A stretch of DNA of 64,000 nt, from positions 55,640,987 to 55,704,986 of the forward strand of contig OY288259.1 of assembly GCA_958450325.1 (NCBI GenBank), written 5' to 3'. Position 1 is the first letter of the stretch. Each line of letters starts with the position of its first letter. The notes below the pieces were generated by a model. That model worked only from the letters and a program-made list of their open reading frames with translations, ran no database searches and was not told the DNA's origin. Shown piece after piece: positions 1 through 13,130 of the stretch. Made by a program: the position numbers and the translations under genes. The DNA comes from Agrostemma githago (taxonomy: Eukaryota > Streptophyta > Magnoliopsida > Caryophyllales > Caryophyllaceae).

Positions 1-154
1 ACCTTCCTCCCTCCTTCCTCATTTAATTTATTACTTTCCTTCCTCCTTCCTCTCCCTTTTCTGATTCATTTTCCTCCATCTCACTTTTCACCACCAACCA
101 CTACTTTAACTACCATAATAAAACATACACAACAACAACAACAACAACAACAAC

Positions 155-204
<50 letters not shown>

Positions 205-3043
205 AACCAAATCAGATAAAGTAATGAGGTTTACCAAAATGAAGAAATAAAGCAAGCATAATTCCTAAGTTAACCAAGATTTTTATTCCAGAAAAGATAT
301 ATTTCTTCCAATTCCTTATATATAATAATAATAATAATAACATTCTTATATGTAGTGATAATAACAAAACCCAAAATTTATATAGTTAATTAAAGTCTTG
401 CATGTTTCTTTTAAAACTTTTAAACCATCATTCTTTATTTTATTTTATTTTTTCAGTTTATTTTAAAACTTTTGAAAATTTAACCATTTTTAGTCTTGCA
501 TGTGTTTAAAAACTACAGATCTAATACATTTGAGTTATATAGTTACTATCTTATTTTTAAAATTTGAAGTTTTGACATGCATGTCTTTAAAAATGGTAGA
601 TCTAGTGTATTCACTCATAAATTCCTTAATTTTATTTCATTTTCATTTTTTTCTGAGATTTTGGGTGGAATTAATTAATTAATTAATTTATTCTATGGGT
701 CTTGGTGGCAAAGAAGAAGAAGCCGAGGAGGTCGAAGAAGACCTTGGAGCCGAGATCGAAGAATCATAGTTGCATATCTCGTTTTTTAGACCAAAAATCG
801 AACCAAGGGTGGGTAAATTATATTAACTGATGAAAAATTCATTTTTACAGAATGAATTTTTCATATAACTGTTTGCATGTTAATTTTAGTTATAGTTTTG
901 TGTTAAAAATGGGTTGCATGTAAGACTACTACTAAATTATGGGAAATATTAGTATAATAACTTATAGTATAAAACTATAAATAAAACTTTCGTCTAAACT
1001 CGTAAATAATGAAAAGGGAAATTAATTAGTTAAAGTGGCATTTGAGTTGAAATGGAGATAATAATAAAATTTAGGGTCTCATAGAATTTTAGAGTTCTAA
1101 TAAAATTTTAGAGTAATCGTATAGTTAAGAACAAAAATAATCACTTTAGGTATGATAATATAAAATACGGCATAGGGACTTTTCCGAAATAATTTCGTGG
1201 ACCAATTACGTGCTAAATGATTTCTTTTAATTGTTATCCTTAAAATAATGTTGTAAATTTGTATTTGTATTTTTATTTGTATTGTTATTGTTTTATTTAA
1301 AGACTTCGAAAATCGATGTAATTTAATAGAATAGGGCGAGACTTGACCAAACGATACCCCAAAATATGTAATATAAAAGACCTAGTTATTCTTACGAATA
1401 GGTTAGATTTCTAGGACCTTGGCAAGCGTTTAGGCCTGACTCACGATATCACAAAAATTCGCCTAAATAAATCTCGGTATTTCCTAAAAATACTTATTTA
1501 AATAAAATTTCGGTATACTTTGACGCTTTCAAAATAAAATTTCTTATAAGACAAAATTGGATTTTTAGCAAGCATAAACAGATATGCATCAGCCTTTTTG
1601 GACTTTGTTAAAACGTTTCAACATGGACTTAAATCCATCATCTTTTTGAAATCAAAGTATTTAAATAAACAAACTTTTAATAAAAGTTTCAAAGCAAAAA
1701 GCATTCTTACATTACACTACGTAATCAGAAACCTTTTAAAATAACTTTTCCTAAAATTATTTCAAATCGATATTTTTAAATCGAAATTAACCAAATTAAA
1801 CAAAGACAATCTGCATCGATTAAACTACTCAAGGGAATAAAAACCGTCCCTTAGTTAAATCGATTAAACTTGGCCAAACTCCGTGAAATGATCGTACTAA
1901 TCATTTGACATATTGGGCCAAGTTCGTTAGCCAAATCCCGGCCTACAAATAGGGACAACCCGTAAGGAGACTTTTATTTGACTACGTGCTATTTGGCTAT
2001 TATTACTTCGTATAAAATTAAAAAAAGAATTTTCTATTAAATTCGAGTTGGATAACACATAATGTTTTCGAAATATATTTCAAATGGTTTTTTATTTTAT
2101 TGGGCATTTTTAGGACTTAATTCGAAATCTCTTTGAGCGGGAAAGCAGGTTGTCTCTATTGTGTACGAGATAACTTGGAAGAATAGCGCTTAGCTTAACC
2201 GTATAAAACCGTCCGTAGCGTACGAAGGGTCTTTGGCTGTGCTGACATTGACCCGAGAGTAGGCGGGAGTGTGGCCATACTTTAGGTGGGGACCTGATCA
2301 GTCCCATACGCGTTAGGTGGATCGCACCCGGGTTTCCGTGAGTCGACGATTGGAGCGTGGCTGCGGGGATAACCAGCCGGGTGGTGAGTAGTCCATGGTG
2401 CGGGTAACAACCCCACGTACCGGCATTCGACCCTGGAGATGAGAGGACGAATTTTGTTTTAAACGTGTTTATGTCACCACGGTAAACAGGGGTAATAATG
2501 TAAGCCCCCTGGTATCGGTGTGATTGGCGGTATATTATTATTGTACAAGTATCGAATGCGAAACTTATTCGGAACTTGTACAATAATTGGCCGGTATATC
2601 GTGATAAAACTTTTCTAAAAATAATACGGCACTTAAAACATTTCTTACGATTTCTAAGGTTATGTGTTATCGGTTGGGTGTTTATGTACTATTATTTGAT
2701 CTATGTTTGATTTAATATTTTATTCATATTAAATTTTGATAATTTACCCACCTGACGATTTGTTTTTCTATGAAATTCTTTTAAAAATATTTTAATCGTC
2801 AGATTAAGGGAGACTGACCATTCCTCAGACGGGCAAGGTTGGAGATAGCTCAAGATGGGATTCAAATTTATTTCTATTTCTTCATATATGGTTACAATTA
2901 AATGTAATATTTAAGTACTTTCGTAATTATTGTAAAAGTAATCTAATTAGTTGAGAATAGTAATGACTCGGATATGTATCATATCTTCCGCTGTTTCCTA
3001 TTATAGACTTATTTATAAAGTCGGGAAAATCCGGGTTGTTACA
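1..3043 (+). repeat. 5' LTR of the left element, missing about 312 bp at the window edge
   Basis: This copy aligns to 6876-9911 almost base for base. It holds a (CAA)n(TAA)n microsatellite at about 131-202 and an AT-rich body. A GC-rich block at about 2150-2540 contrasts sharply with its surroundings. It ends GGGTTGTTACA directly before the primer site. The 157-residue reading frame on the minus strand at 2110-2583 lies in the GC-rich block and recurs in the other LTR; it has no recognisable domain and I do not call it a gene. Confidence 0.9.
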
Positions 3044-3045
3044 GT

Positions 3046-3057
3046 TGGTATCAGAGC
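3046..3057 (+). promoter_or_regulatory. Primer binding site, tRNA-iMet type
   Basis: TGGTATCAGAGC lies two bases after the LTR end. This is the standard sequence complementary to the 3' end of plant initiator-methionine tRNA, used to start minus-strand synthesis. The same word occurs at the 5' LTR of the Tekay element (minus strand, 52346-52357) and of the Copia element (63248-63259). Confidence 0.92.
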
Positions 3058-6000
3058 ATGGTCTGATGACTTTATCTGCTCTAGAGCTTTAAAGCTCCCG
3101 ACTAAGTTGGTAATAGAGTCTTATACTCCCAACTCACTCGGCTAGCGGAACCGAGTCATCTATTTTTAGGGTAATAAGTTAAAATAACTAGATCACTTAA
3201 AAGGAAAAATAAAATAAAATAATAAAGGGTAGAAATAACTAAGGATCGACCTAGTTTTAGGAACCCATAGCTTTTGTTTTATCGTTATTTGTTTTGACTT
3301 ATGTGACTTACATTGTAATGTGTACCTATGTGTATGTTATATAGCTACATGCATATTATATAGTCTTTAATAGTATTATCAATATATGTGTTATATTATG
3401 ATATATATTTGTCTAATATAGTATATAGTCACAAGAAATTATATATTCCATAATAGTAATTTATAATTACTTGTATATACAACTAAGTTCATCTTATGAA
3501 GACCCGTCAAAATCAAGTGAGGATTATCAACCACTACGAAGGAAGTCTATTGCGTCATCAAGTACTTTTAGAGACCGTAGTATTTTTGGGATGCAATCTT
3601 TTTAACTTAGGTTATAATAACATGTGTATTTATCCGTGTTGGTGGGTTAACTCTCTGCCATACTAACTTGGTTACTTTGGTTGCAGGGAATAAAATAATG
3701 TATCTAAATTATTAATTAAATATAAGAAATAGCTAACATAGTAGATCAAGTATTCAAGACACCTTTATTTAATAACAAAATTTGAAAATCTTCGCATACC
3801 GTGTTTCATTTCAAAATTTTGTTAATTTAATAATTCTTTCATCTTACTTATAATTCGTCGTAGTATTAAATAAATTATTGGAAAGATGTATGTTTTCTTC
3901 GTTTCTTTTAATTCGCTATAAATTTTTATACCACCATCTTCTTATCGATCGAATTTTCGGATTCTCACTTATTTACTTGAACTTTTCTCCGTCTTTCCAA
4001 ATCCACTTCAGTTTGTTACCTTTGCTTTCATTTCATTAGAACTCTCTAATCCATATTACTATTTTTGCAAGAAAGTTTATTAACGCTCTTATTCATCTAT
4101 TTAGGGAATAGGAGAGACCTATCTTACCAGACTACACATTCATCCTATCATATCCATGCTCAAATTTATCCCTTACCTCTCAGTCTAGCGAAGTTTATTT
4201 GATTTATAAATTTTTACACCACCTTTCTATATTAGTAAATATTCCAATATTTCTTTTAATTCAAGTATATGGTGAATTGCAGCTGCTAAAGTAGTATGTT
4301 GCCTGTTGTTATATTATAATGCTTCCTTTCCGTTGTCTCGCTGCACTCCAGTTTAAATTCAATCTTGAAATCATCACTTCCTCTTCTAAATTCCATCCAT
4401 TGTTTTAGCCTCGACCACATTTTATTCGCTTAAGGACACTTTTTGAAGGATAAGTGTGAGTGATTTTCAGCATCTTGTATGCATATAAAACACTTGTTGG
4501 TTATTATAAAACCCTCTTTCTGCATAAGATAGGATTGCAAGATTCCCTTGTCCTATCCTCGATATTATGATGATTCCATGCTTTAAATTGGAATCACCTT
4601 TTTGTCCCTTGATCACCTGAGCCGACACTTATTACATTTCTCCCTCACGAACTAGTCATATGTCAATTAAGCCTAAAACGTATCATGTTTCTGTCAGCTT
4701 TGCACCAACCTTATAACATTTGCCTTACTTCCCATCCTTTTAAGAATTTAACTTTTAATGCTTGAGGTGCTTATCATGATTGAAGTATATTGCCCTTTTC
4801 TTTATCTCCCAAATCGTCTTTGCTCTTAGAATGTGATGCTGAGCCCAGTTATTCCAATGCCTCCTTTACCATTGATAGCCTTCCCTTACCATTGATAAGT
4901 TTTTGGGTGACCACTGCCTTGTTCCATGTTGTAAGATCTTTAAATTGAACCCTTCTTCGTCCCAATGAACACTTATTTCCTCACAATATTTATAAGACAT
5001 GCTTCTCTTATCAAATGTCATTCCAAAAGTAAATTCAGAGTACAGTATAACTTATGTTGTCTCTTGAACATAATATTCTTTTGATTTTAAAATCAGTACT
5101 TGATTCTTATAATCCTCAATACTCCGTATTTTGCTTTCATTCACCCCTTTGATATAAACAGTGAGTCTTATTCACTCTTAACTTATTTTGAATTTTATTT
5201 TTGAGTGAAAATTATATTTAAAATGTATTCATCTATGTTTTTCTATCTTATTTATTCTCTTTATTTAAAAGTCAATTCTATCTTAACCTTTAAAATATAA
5301 TTCTTTGAAAATTTTATTCTCCTACAAACTTTGAATTTTAAGAATTTCTAACCCTTCTACAGTCCTACCCCATTTAGAACCTTATTTGAGATGTGGCATT
5401 AATGGATGAATAATAGAGAGTGATATAATCATGTTTCAAATGGAGAGATGATATTCTTCGAGGAGTACTTGAGCAATATTCTAAAGGTGAGTAGGTAGTA
5501 AGATGTGGTACTGTTTTATGGATATTTAAGGATATTTTAGGTTTTCCTGAATATAGGTTCTTGAATGTGTCGAGATCATATTTGAGTAATATGAAGTTAA
5601 AAGAGTGAATTTTGTGATTCAAAGGAAAAAAATTGAGGTGTTGAAAATAATTTCATTATGGATTGATATAAACTTTGGAAAAACGGTGATAAAAGAAATG
5701 ATGGTCTCTAGAATGATTAAGGAATTCACACTTATATTAATTTGGAGAATGCATGAAAAATGGAATGTGGAATGGTATCGTTAGACTACTTGGATTTTAG
5801 TCAGACATTCGTGGTATATAGAGGTGAAAACTAGTAAAATTGATTTGAGACAAATTATATTATGGACTAATGGAATTATAAGAAGAGAGAATTTTGGGCT
5901 TATTAGATATAATTTTAATTTGATGATTAGACATTCTCTTTAATATTATGGAATAATATATGGAAGCTTGAAAACATAATTTTGAGGAACATAGAAGTGA

Positions 6001-6544
6001 GATGGTTTCGTACTTGTAACTATGAGAATGTGGTAAGAAAAATCATGCAATTATAATGACAAGAGAGGACAGCTAAAAGAATGTATCGAGGCGATTGTGT
6101 TTTAGGAAATTAAGAATTTTGTGGATGGATTAAGTACTCCGTATTGTGTATGACAGATAATTTTATGAAATGTATATGGAATTCGAAAGAAAATTTGAGG
6201 AACTTTGAGATAAGATAGATAGTGATAAATTCCGAAGGTAAGACGATTGAAGTGTTAACACTTAAGATCAAAAAGAGGATTATTAACGCAAGAAAATCAG
6301 GATATATTATTGAGGCTAATTGACTATTTGGGTTAATCAATATCTTGTGGTTATGAACCAGTCAGAATATGTATATTGTATTTGAGGATATAAGAAATTA
6401 AGGATAGTAATACATTTGAGGATTTTAGATATGATAAGGACTAGACTTGTTTGTGGTATAGTTGATAATTTTGTGAAAGGCCTGCATTAGGAGACCTACA
6501 TGATCCCGGATATTTATTACCTTGCAAGTTTCGAGGACGAAACT
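3058..6544 (+). other. Internal region of the LARD, no coding capacity seen
   Basis: About 3.5 kb of AT-rich sequence between primer site and polypurine tract. Scattered frames are short and none shows retroviral motifs. A 56-codon frame opens with ATG near 3496 and is not supported by anything else. I see no gene here; structural RNA functions such as packaging or dimerisation are conceivable but only inferred from the LARD class. Confidence 0.6.
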
Positions 6545-6563
6545 TTTTGTTAGGGGGTAAGAC
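6545..6563 (+). other. Polypurine tract and 3' LTR junction
   Basis: The tract TTTTGTTAGGGGGTAAGAC immediately precedes the 3' LTR. The segment just upstream, CGAGGACGAAAC, also ends the integrase side of the Tekay element (reverse complement near 45920-45935). It is a frequent 3' junction motif in plant chromoviruses. Confidence 0.7.
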
Positions 6564-7007
6564 TGTAACACCCCGTATTTTTAACAATCTTTTATAAATT
6601 TTTCCTATTTTACGTTATATTTTGTTGTATTTTAGAAACTACTAGACCCCTTCCGTAGGGTGGATAGAAACTATTTTGAACTATTTTAATAATGTCGTGT
6701 TTTAAAATAAACGTAAACAAAGACCGAATTAATTTCGAAACTGGCTCAATTACGAGTCCCAAAACTGATTGTTATTACTATGGCCTACTTTTTCTCCCTC
6801 TCTCCTCTTTTTCTCCCTCTCTCCTCTTTTTCTCACCCAATTCACGTGCCTCTCTCCCTCTCTCTTGTCACATAAACCTTCCTCCCTCCTTATTTAATTT
6901 ATTACTTTCCTTCCTCCTTCCTCTCCCTTTTGTGATTCATTTTCCTCCATCTCACTTTTCACCACCAACCACTACTTTAACTACCATAATAAAACATACA
7001 CAACAAC

Positions 7008-7072
<65 letters not shown>

Positions 7073-9911
7073 AACCAAATCAGATAAAGTAATGAGGTTT
7101 ACCAAAATGAAGAAATAAAGCAAGCATAATTCCTAAGTTAACCAAGATTTTTATTCCAGAAAAGATATATTTCTTCCAATTCCTTATATATAATAATAAT
7201 AATAACATTCTTATATGTAGTGATAATAACAAAACCCAAAATTTATATAGTTAATTAAAGTCTTGCATGTTTCTTTTAAAACTTTTAAACCATCATTCTT
7301 TATTTTATTTTATTTTTTCAGTTTATTTTAAAACTTTTGAAAATTTGACCATTTTTAGTCTTGCATGTGTTTAAAAACTACAGATCTAATACATTTGAGT
7401 TATATAGTTACTATCTTATTTTTAAAATTTGAAGTTTTGACATGCATGTCTTTAAAAATGGTAGATCTAGTGTATTCACTCATAAATTCCTTAATTTTAT
7501 TTCATTTTCATTTTTTTCTGAGATTTTGGGTGGAATTAATTAATTAATTAATTTATTCTATGGGTCTTGGTGGCAAAGAAGAAGAAGAAGCCGAGGAGGC
7601 CGAAGAAGACCTTGGAGCCGAGATCGAAGAATCATAGTTGCATATCTCGTTTTTTAGACCAGAAATCGAACCAAGGGTGGGTAAATTATATTAACTGATG
7701 AAAAATTCATTTTTACAGAATGAATTTTTCATATAACTGTTTGCATGTTAATTTTAGTTATAGTTTTGTGTTAAAAATGGGTTGCATGTAAGACTACTAC
7801 TAAATTATGGGAAATATTAGTATAATAACTTATAGTATAAAACTATAAATAAAACTTTCGTCTAAACTCGTAAATAATGAAAAGGGAAATTAATTAGTTA
7901 AAGTGGCATTTGAGTTGAAATGGAGATAATAATAAAATTTAGGGTCTCATAGAATTTTAGAGTTCTAATAAAATTTTAGAGTAATCGTATAGTTAAGAAC
8001 AAAAATAATCACTTTAGGTATGATAATATAAAATACGGCATAGGGACTTTTCCGAAATAATTTCGTGGACCAATTACGTGCTAAATGATTTCTTTTAATT
8101 GTTATCCTTAAAATAATGTTGTAAATTTGTATTTGTATTTGTATTTGTATTGTTATTGTTTTATTTAAAGACTTCGAAAATCGATGTAATTTAATAGAAT
8201 AGGGCGAGACTTGACCAAACGATACCCCAAAATATGTAATATAAAAGACCTAGTTATTCTTACGAATAGGTTAGATTTCTAGGACCTTGGCAAGCGTTTA
8301 GGCCTGACTCACGATATCACAAAAATTCGCCTAAATAAATCTCGGTATTTCCTAAAAATACTTATTTAAATAAAATTTCGGTATACTTTGACGCTTTCAA
8401 AATAAAATTTCTTATAAGACAAAATTGGATTTTTAGCAAGCATAAACAGATATGCATCAGCCTTTTTGGACTTTGTTAAAACGTTTCAACATGGACTTAA
8501 ATCCATCATCTTTTTGAAATCAAAGTATTTAAATAAACAAACTTTTAATAAAAGTTTCAAAGCAAAAAGCATTCTTACATTACACTACGTAATCAGAAAC
8601 CTTTTAAAATAACTTTTCCTAAAATTATTTCAAATCGATATTTTTAAATCGAAATTAACCAAATTAAACAAAGACAATCTGCATCGATTAAACTACTCAA
8701 GGGAATAAAAACCGTCCCTTAGTTAAATCGATTAAACTTGGCCAAACTCCGTGAAATGATCGTACTAATCATTTGACATATTGGGCCAAGTTCGTTAGCC
8801 AAATCCCGGCCTACAAATAGGGACAACCCGTAAGGAGACTTTTATTTGACTACGTGCTATTTGGCTATTATTACTTCGTATAAAATTAAAAAAAGAATTT
8901 TCTATTAAATTCGAGTTGGATAACACATAATGTTTTCGAAATATATTTCAAATGGTTTTTTATTTTATTGGGCATTTTTAGGACTTAATTCGAAATCTCT
9001 TTGAGCGGGAAAGCAGGTTGTCTCTATTGTGTACGAGATAACTTGGAAGAATAGCGCTTAGCTTAACCGTATAAAACCGTCCGTAGCGTACGAAGGGTCT
9101 TTGGCTGTGCTGACATTGACCCGAGAGTAGGCGGGAGTGTGGCCATACTTTAGGTGGGGACCTGATCAGTCCCATACGCGTTAGGTGGATCGCACCCGGG
9201 TTTCCGTGAGTCGACGATTGGAGCGTGGCTGCGGGGATAACCAGCCGGGTGGTGAGTAGTCCATGGTGCGGGTAACAACCCCACGTACCGGCATTCGACC
9301 CTGGAGATGAGAGGACGAATTTTGTTTTAAACGTGTTTATGTCACCACGGTAAACAGGGGTAATAATGTAAGCCCCCTGGTATCGGTGTGATTGGCGGTA
9401 TATTATTATTGTACAAGTATCGAATGCGAAACTTATTCGGAACTTGTACAATAATTGGCCGGTATATCGTGATAAAACTTTTCTAAAAATAATACGGCAC
9501 TTAAAACATTTCTTACGATTTCTAAGGTTATGTGTTATCGGTTGGGTGTTTATGTACTATTATTTGATCTATGTTTGATTTAATATTTTATTCATATTAA
9601 ATTTTGATAATTTACCCACCTGACGATTTGTTTTTCTATGAAATTCTTTTAAAAATATTTTAATCGTCAGATTAAGGGAGACTGACCATTCCTCAGACGG
9701 GCAAGGTTGGAGATAGCTCAAGATGGGATTCAAATTTATTTCTATTTCTTCATATATGGTTACAATTAAATGTAATATTTAAGTACTTTCGTAATTATTG
9801 TAAAAGTAATCTAATTAGTTGAGAATAGTAATGACTCGGATATGTATCATATCTTCCGTTGTTTCCTATTATAGACTTATTTATAAAGTCGGGAAAATCC
9901 GGGTTGTTACA
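6564..9911 (+). repeat. 3' LTR of the left element
   Basis: A complete 3348-bp LTR from TGTAACACCCCG to GGGTTGTTACA. It includes a pyrimidine-rich stretch (6780-6960), a (TAA)n run at about 7008-7070, a tandem AATT run near 7535-7552, and the GC-rich block at about 9018-9410. Differences from the 5' LTR are a handful of substitutions plus microsatellite length changes. Confidence 0.93.
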
Positions 9912-11330
9912 CTTGATGCCTTTTGTGTTGATCCGTCCGTGTCATGTTAGGTTTGTTGGTCGTTTGCTCCCTGTGCTTGCTCTTGCCGCCGAGATTGTTC
10001 GTCTATTGGTTTCCTTGGGCCGTGTCGTCATATGTCTGCCGCTGTGGTTCACTGGGGAGGTGTTCCCCCATCCCCTCGCCTCCCTCCCCCACCTCCTCAG
10101 TGTTCTTAGGTTGGCTTTCCTTTTCTTTTGATTCGTCCGTGATTGTGTCTCAAAAATGATTTTGTTTTTTTCAAACTTTTCTGTTTTTTTAAAATTTGTT
10201 TAAAAAAAAATGCTTTAAATTTGATTTAAGGAAAAAAATGAATGTTTGAAAGATTTATGAAAATTGTTCAGGTTCACCATCTTCATGTGCTTGGTTTTGT
10301 ATAGGTGTTCCCCCTCCCCTCGTCCCCCTCCCCCACCTATCGATCTAGCACATTTGGATGGTTTAGGAGTGTTTTCTCCTTTTTATTATTTTTTTTTGGT
10401 GTTGATGTTTGGTCTTCAAGGATTCATTTCGGCGTCTTTTCTGTGGTGGTCTGGCTCGGCTTGCTCGTTTGAGTTGTCGGTTCTTTTTGGTTGACTTGCA
10501 TGAAGGGTTTGGTGGGATGATGTTTGTTTCTCCATGAGGGTTCATAGGGCTTTTGTGGATGGCTTGGTGTTAATCGTTTTGGGATCGTTCTTTAGGTGTT
10601 TTGATTGTTTTGGGTTTGGATGGCGGCGTTTGATCGGATTGGCTGTGGTGGATTCCGTCAACTTTTATGAAAGGCTGCATGTTGATCGCTACTAATATTT
10701 GTATGCTCTTTCCCTTTGTCGTTATAATCTCCTACTATTGGAGGACTTGGTGTTGGTTGGATGGTTTTAATCCTAAAGGTCTCTATGGGATGATTATGTT
10801 GTCTTGGAATCAAGGATATGTTGGTTCTACTCTAGAACCTTTGGCTAGAGTGGTGGTGTTTCAGGGATTGGTTGAGGGACCTCACTTTCTCCTTCTCATC
10901 GTTTGGGTCTGCCTCTCGGTTTGCTGGCCTTGTCTTGGGCGTGCTCGATCATCAAAAAGCAGGAGTTTTATCTCCTTTGGAGACAAGTCTTTTGGATTTG
11001 TCCTTTTCCGTTTCTTTCTACGTCTTTATGGCGTAAGTGCTTTTTGTTTGGCTCTATCGTGCTTTCGGCGATCTTTTAGAGCTCTTTGCCCGGATGATGA
11101 TGCGGTGGATGTTGATGTTCGTGCCCTTTCCACGTCTCTCCATCAACATGTTTTGGTTCTCGGACAATATGTTTTTGTTTCGTTTAGACGTATCTTAAGT
11201 CTCCGTTTTTCATTTGTGTTGTATTATGTTTTATCCCGATCCTTGTACAAAAGAGCACACACTTTAGTGCTTGCTCTTAACATGTATTAGGTGATTTTGA
11301 CCCTTTGGAAAAAAAAAAAAAAAAAAAAAG
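9912..11330 (+). mobile_element. Probable non-LTR retroposon fragment with poly(A) tail
   Basis: A GT-rich, strand-asymmetric stretch ends in about 20 adenines near 11310-11329, a 3' end typical of LINE-type retroposition. Its 5' part is cut by the 3' LTR of the left element, so a target duplication cannot be checked. A block containing GGTGTTCCCCC and a CT-rich run occurs twice (about 10059-10100 and 10304-10340). The 207-codon frame at 10667-11290 has no motif I recognise and an odd composition rich in F, L, S and R; I do not call it a gene. Confidence 0.4.
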
Positions 11331-12264
11331 TATTTAGACAGCTTTTGATTAGGACGACAGAGCGAGGCCCTTGCCTCACTCCATTCATCAATGAATAAAC
11401 ACACTAAAGAACAAAGATTTAAGGTCCACTAATTGGATCGAGCACATTTCTCAAATTTAATTTGCATATATTCCTCCAAATATTAGTTTGAGGCAGAGAA
11501 TAGAGAGTGATCAGGAGCCAAACATACATATATTAACACTCAAAAGTAATGTCTTTTTTCTCTGTATAAAGTTTTTATTTATTAAAAAATAGATAGATAT
11601 AAACTGAAAAGAGCGTATCATTATTTTCTTCCTCTTCATTGACATTAATTCGGATGAACTTAACTCAATTTAAAGTGGAATCGACTAATTAAGGGGAGTT
11701 ATCGGAATAAGTTTTTTTGGTTGGGTAAGTACTTCAACGTCACTAATTTTCAATAGTAATAAGAATTGGTATTTATTTTTATTTTTTATGAAGGGAGTAT
11801 CTTATGGTGGCATAAAATTTAAATATGGATGAAGGGAGTATCTTATTTTTATCAAATAATTGTGTTCATTTATTTTAAAATTATCTTAAAAATTAACACA
11901 AATTATGGTGTAAGAAGACTTTGTGGCAAAACAAGTGGATAAGTTAGCTGGAAAGTTAGGGCTAATAAGATATTTAAAATCATTAAAAGTGTTCCACAAA
12001 ATATCTGAAAAGCTAGCTGATATTTGATAAAATGATGTAAATAGACATTATTATAATTACTTGTGATAATTGAATGAGCAAAATTAGAAACCAAAAACTT
12101 AAAACTAGCTTATTTCAAATTAGAGAGTATTAATTTCATTTTATAAATATTGCAAACAAGTTCATATCTAAGTTAACTAAGTACATGCATTTAAACCAAC
12201 AAACCAAACTAAAGCCTACCATAAGTCCACGAGTCCATAACCGAATCTATACTCGTACTCCTTA
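11331..12264. other. Intergenic, nothing recognised
   Basis: AT-rich sequence without a coding frame or a clear repeat end. Two short stretches reading GAAGGGAGTATCTTAT near 11792 and 11831 look like decayed MITE ends. Confidence 0.5.
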
Positions 12265-12278
12265 GAACAACTTCATTT

Positions 12279-12397
12279 TTTTTGTTCAACGAAAAACGCA
12301 CTTAGTCGTATTACAATATAGGGGAAGGAAGATTCAAACCTGAGACCTATTGTCCCAGAACACCCGATCCAACCTCTAAGCTAAGAAATCTTCGAAG
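12279..12397 (-). mobile_element. tRNA-derived SINE with 14-bp target duplication
   Basis: Read on the minus strand, the element starts near 12397 and shows an A-box-like TAGCTTAGAGGTTGGA (12369-12384). A B-box-like AGGTTTGAATC follows (about 12330-12340), and the element ends in an A-rich tail. The direct repeat GAACAACTTCATTT flanks it exactly at 12265-12278 and 12398-12411. Internal pol III boxes, a 3' A tail and a target duplication together define a SINE of about 119 bp. Confidence 0.82.
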
Positions 12398-12411
12398 GAA
12401 CAACTTCATTT

Positions 12412-12844
12412 ATGTGTCCACCTGAAAAATGACAAAAAAATGAAGTAAAGCGGATCACTAATTCACTACTATACATTATCTAAACAATAAACAACTGTGG
12501 AGTACATTAAATTAAACAAGACAAATGCTATTGGAACGATATAATACTCCCTCCGTTTATTTTTTTTTAGAAAATGTTCAATTTTTTCTTTTTCATTTTT
12601 GGATAATTTATTGTCTCATTTCTAAATTAACATATTTGTGTGGTATCAAAATTATGCAAACAGGTTAGGGATGTATAAAAATATGGATTAAGTTATAAAG
12701 GTCATGATCAAATTAGGGTCAGAATATGGACAATAACGAGTCATCGAAATTATTAGAAGATTGATATTCATACATTATTATATATCAAATAATAATTAAA
12801 AATTCAAAAAAAAAAAAAAACTATTACGTATATTTATCTTGGAT
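12412..12844. other. Intergenic with decayed MITE traces
   Basis: Non-coding. A Stowaway-like start ACTCCCTCCGTTTATT occurs at 12547 without a matching partner end that I can find, and an A run lies near 12808-12822. Confidence 0.45.
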
Positions 12845-13051
12845 ATAAAATTAAGAGTATTATTGATAAATCAAATGGTTGTAGAGGTACACCAAATTTA
12901 AAGTAAGAAAAAAGTAGTTGTATTTTGCGTAAAAGGGGATTAATATGATGATTATAAGGCCAGGTAAAATCTTTTGTCAAAAGAGGATTGTAAGAATTTG
13001 ATTGGATTGTCCATTTATAATAAATGCAAAAGTTGTTTGGATGAGAGGGAG
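12845..13051. mobile_element. Stowaway-like MITE, 5'-truncated
   Basis: The segment from ATTATTGATAAATCAAATGG to GATGAGAGGGAGTA parallels the inner and right parts of the MITE at 14482-14743. Both share TCAAAAGAGGA- and TTGATTGGATTGTCCATTTAT-like stretches. About 75 bp of the left end of the family is missing or unrecognisable. Confidence 0.65.
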
Positions 13052-13130
13052 TATAAAAAAATATAGTACAATATAAAATTTCATTTTTAAATTACGAGTA
13101 GTTTTGTAATACATAAAATTAAAATTAGAT

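Larger units (their letters stand above)
1..9911 (+). mobile_element. Non-autonomous LTR retrotransposon, LARD-like, Tekay-related (5' end outside window)
   Basis: Two near-identical direct repeats (1-3043 and 6564-9911) flank about 3.5 kb without any substantial ORF. The right copy begins TGTAACACCCCG and ends GGGTTGTTACA, the canonical TG...CA ends. A tRNA-iMet primer site follows the left copy and a purine-rich tract precedes the right copy. No gag, protease, RT, RNase H or integrase motif is visible, so the element depends on proteins made elsewhere. Its LTRs closely resemble, in opposite orientation, those of the coding Tekay-type element at 42189-55671, including the AT-rich start, a (TAA)n run and a GC-rich block. 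Few differences separate its two LTRs, which indicates a recent insertion. The 5' target duplication lies outside the window; the base run after the 3' LTR is CTTGA. Confidence 0.85.

Noticed and set aside
500..682. 60-codon frame repeated at 7365-7547
   Set aside because: AT-rich chance frame in both LTRs, with no domain.
2110..2583. 157-codon minus-strand frame repeated at 8978-9451
   Set aside because: Lies within LTRs and has no recognised domain. The duplication follows from LTR identity, not from selection on a protein. Kept only as part of the conserved-island finding.
10667..11290. 207-codon frame before a poly(A) run
   Set aside because: No domain and an odd composition. More likely a non-coding part of a retroposon.
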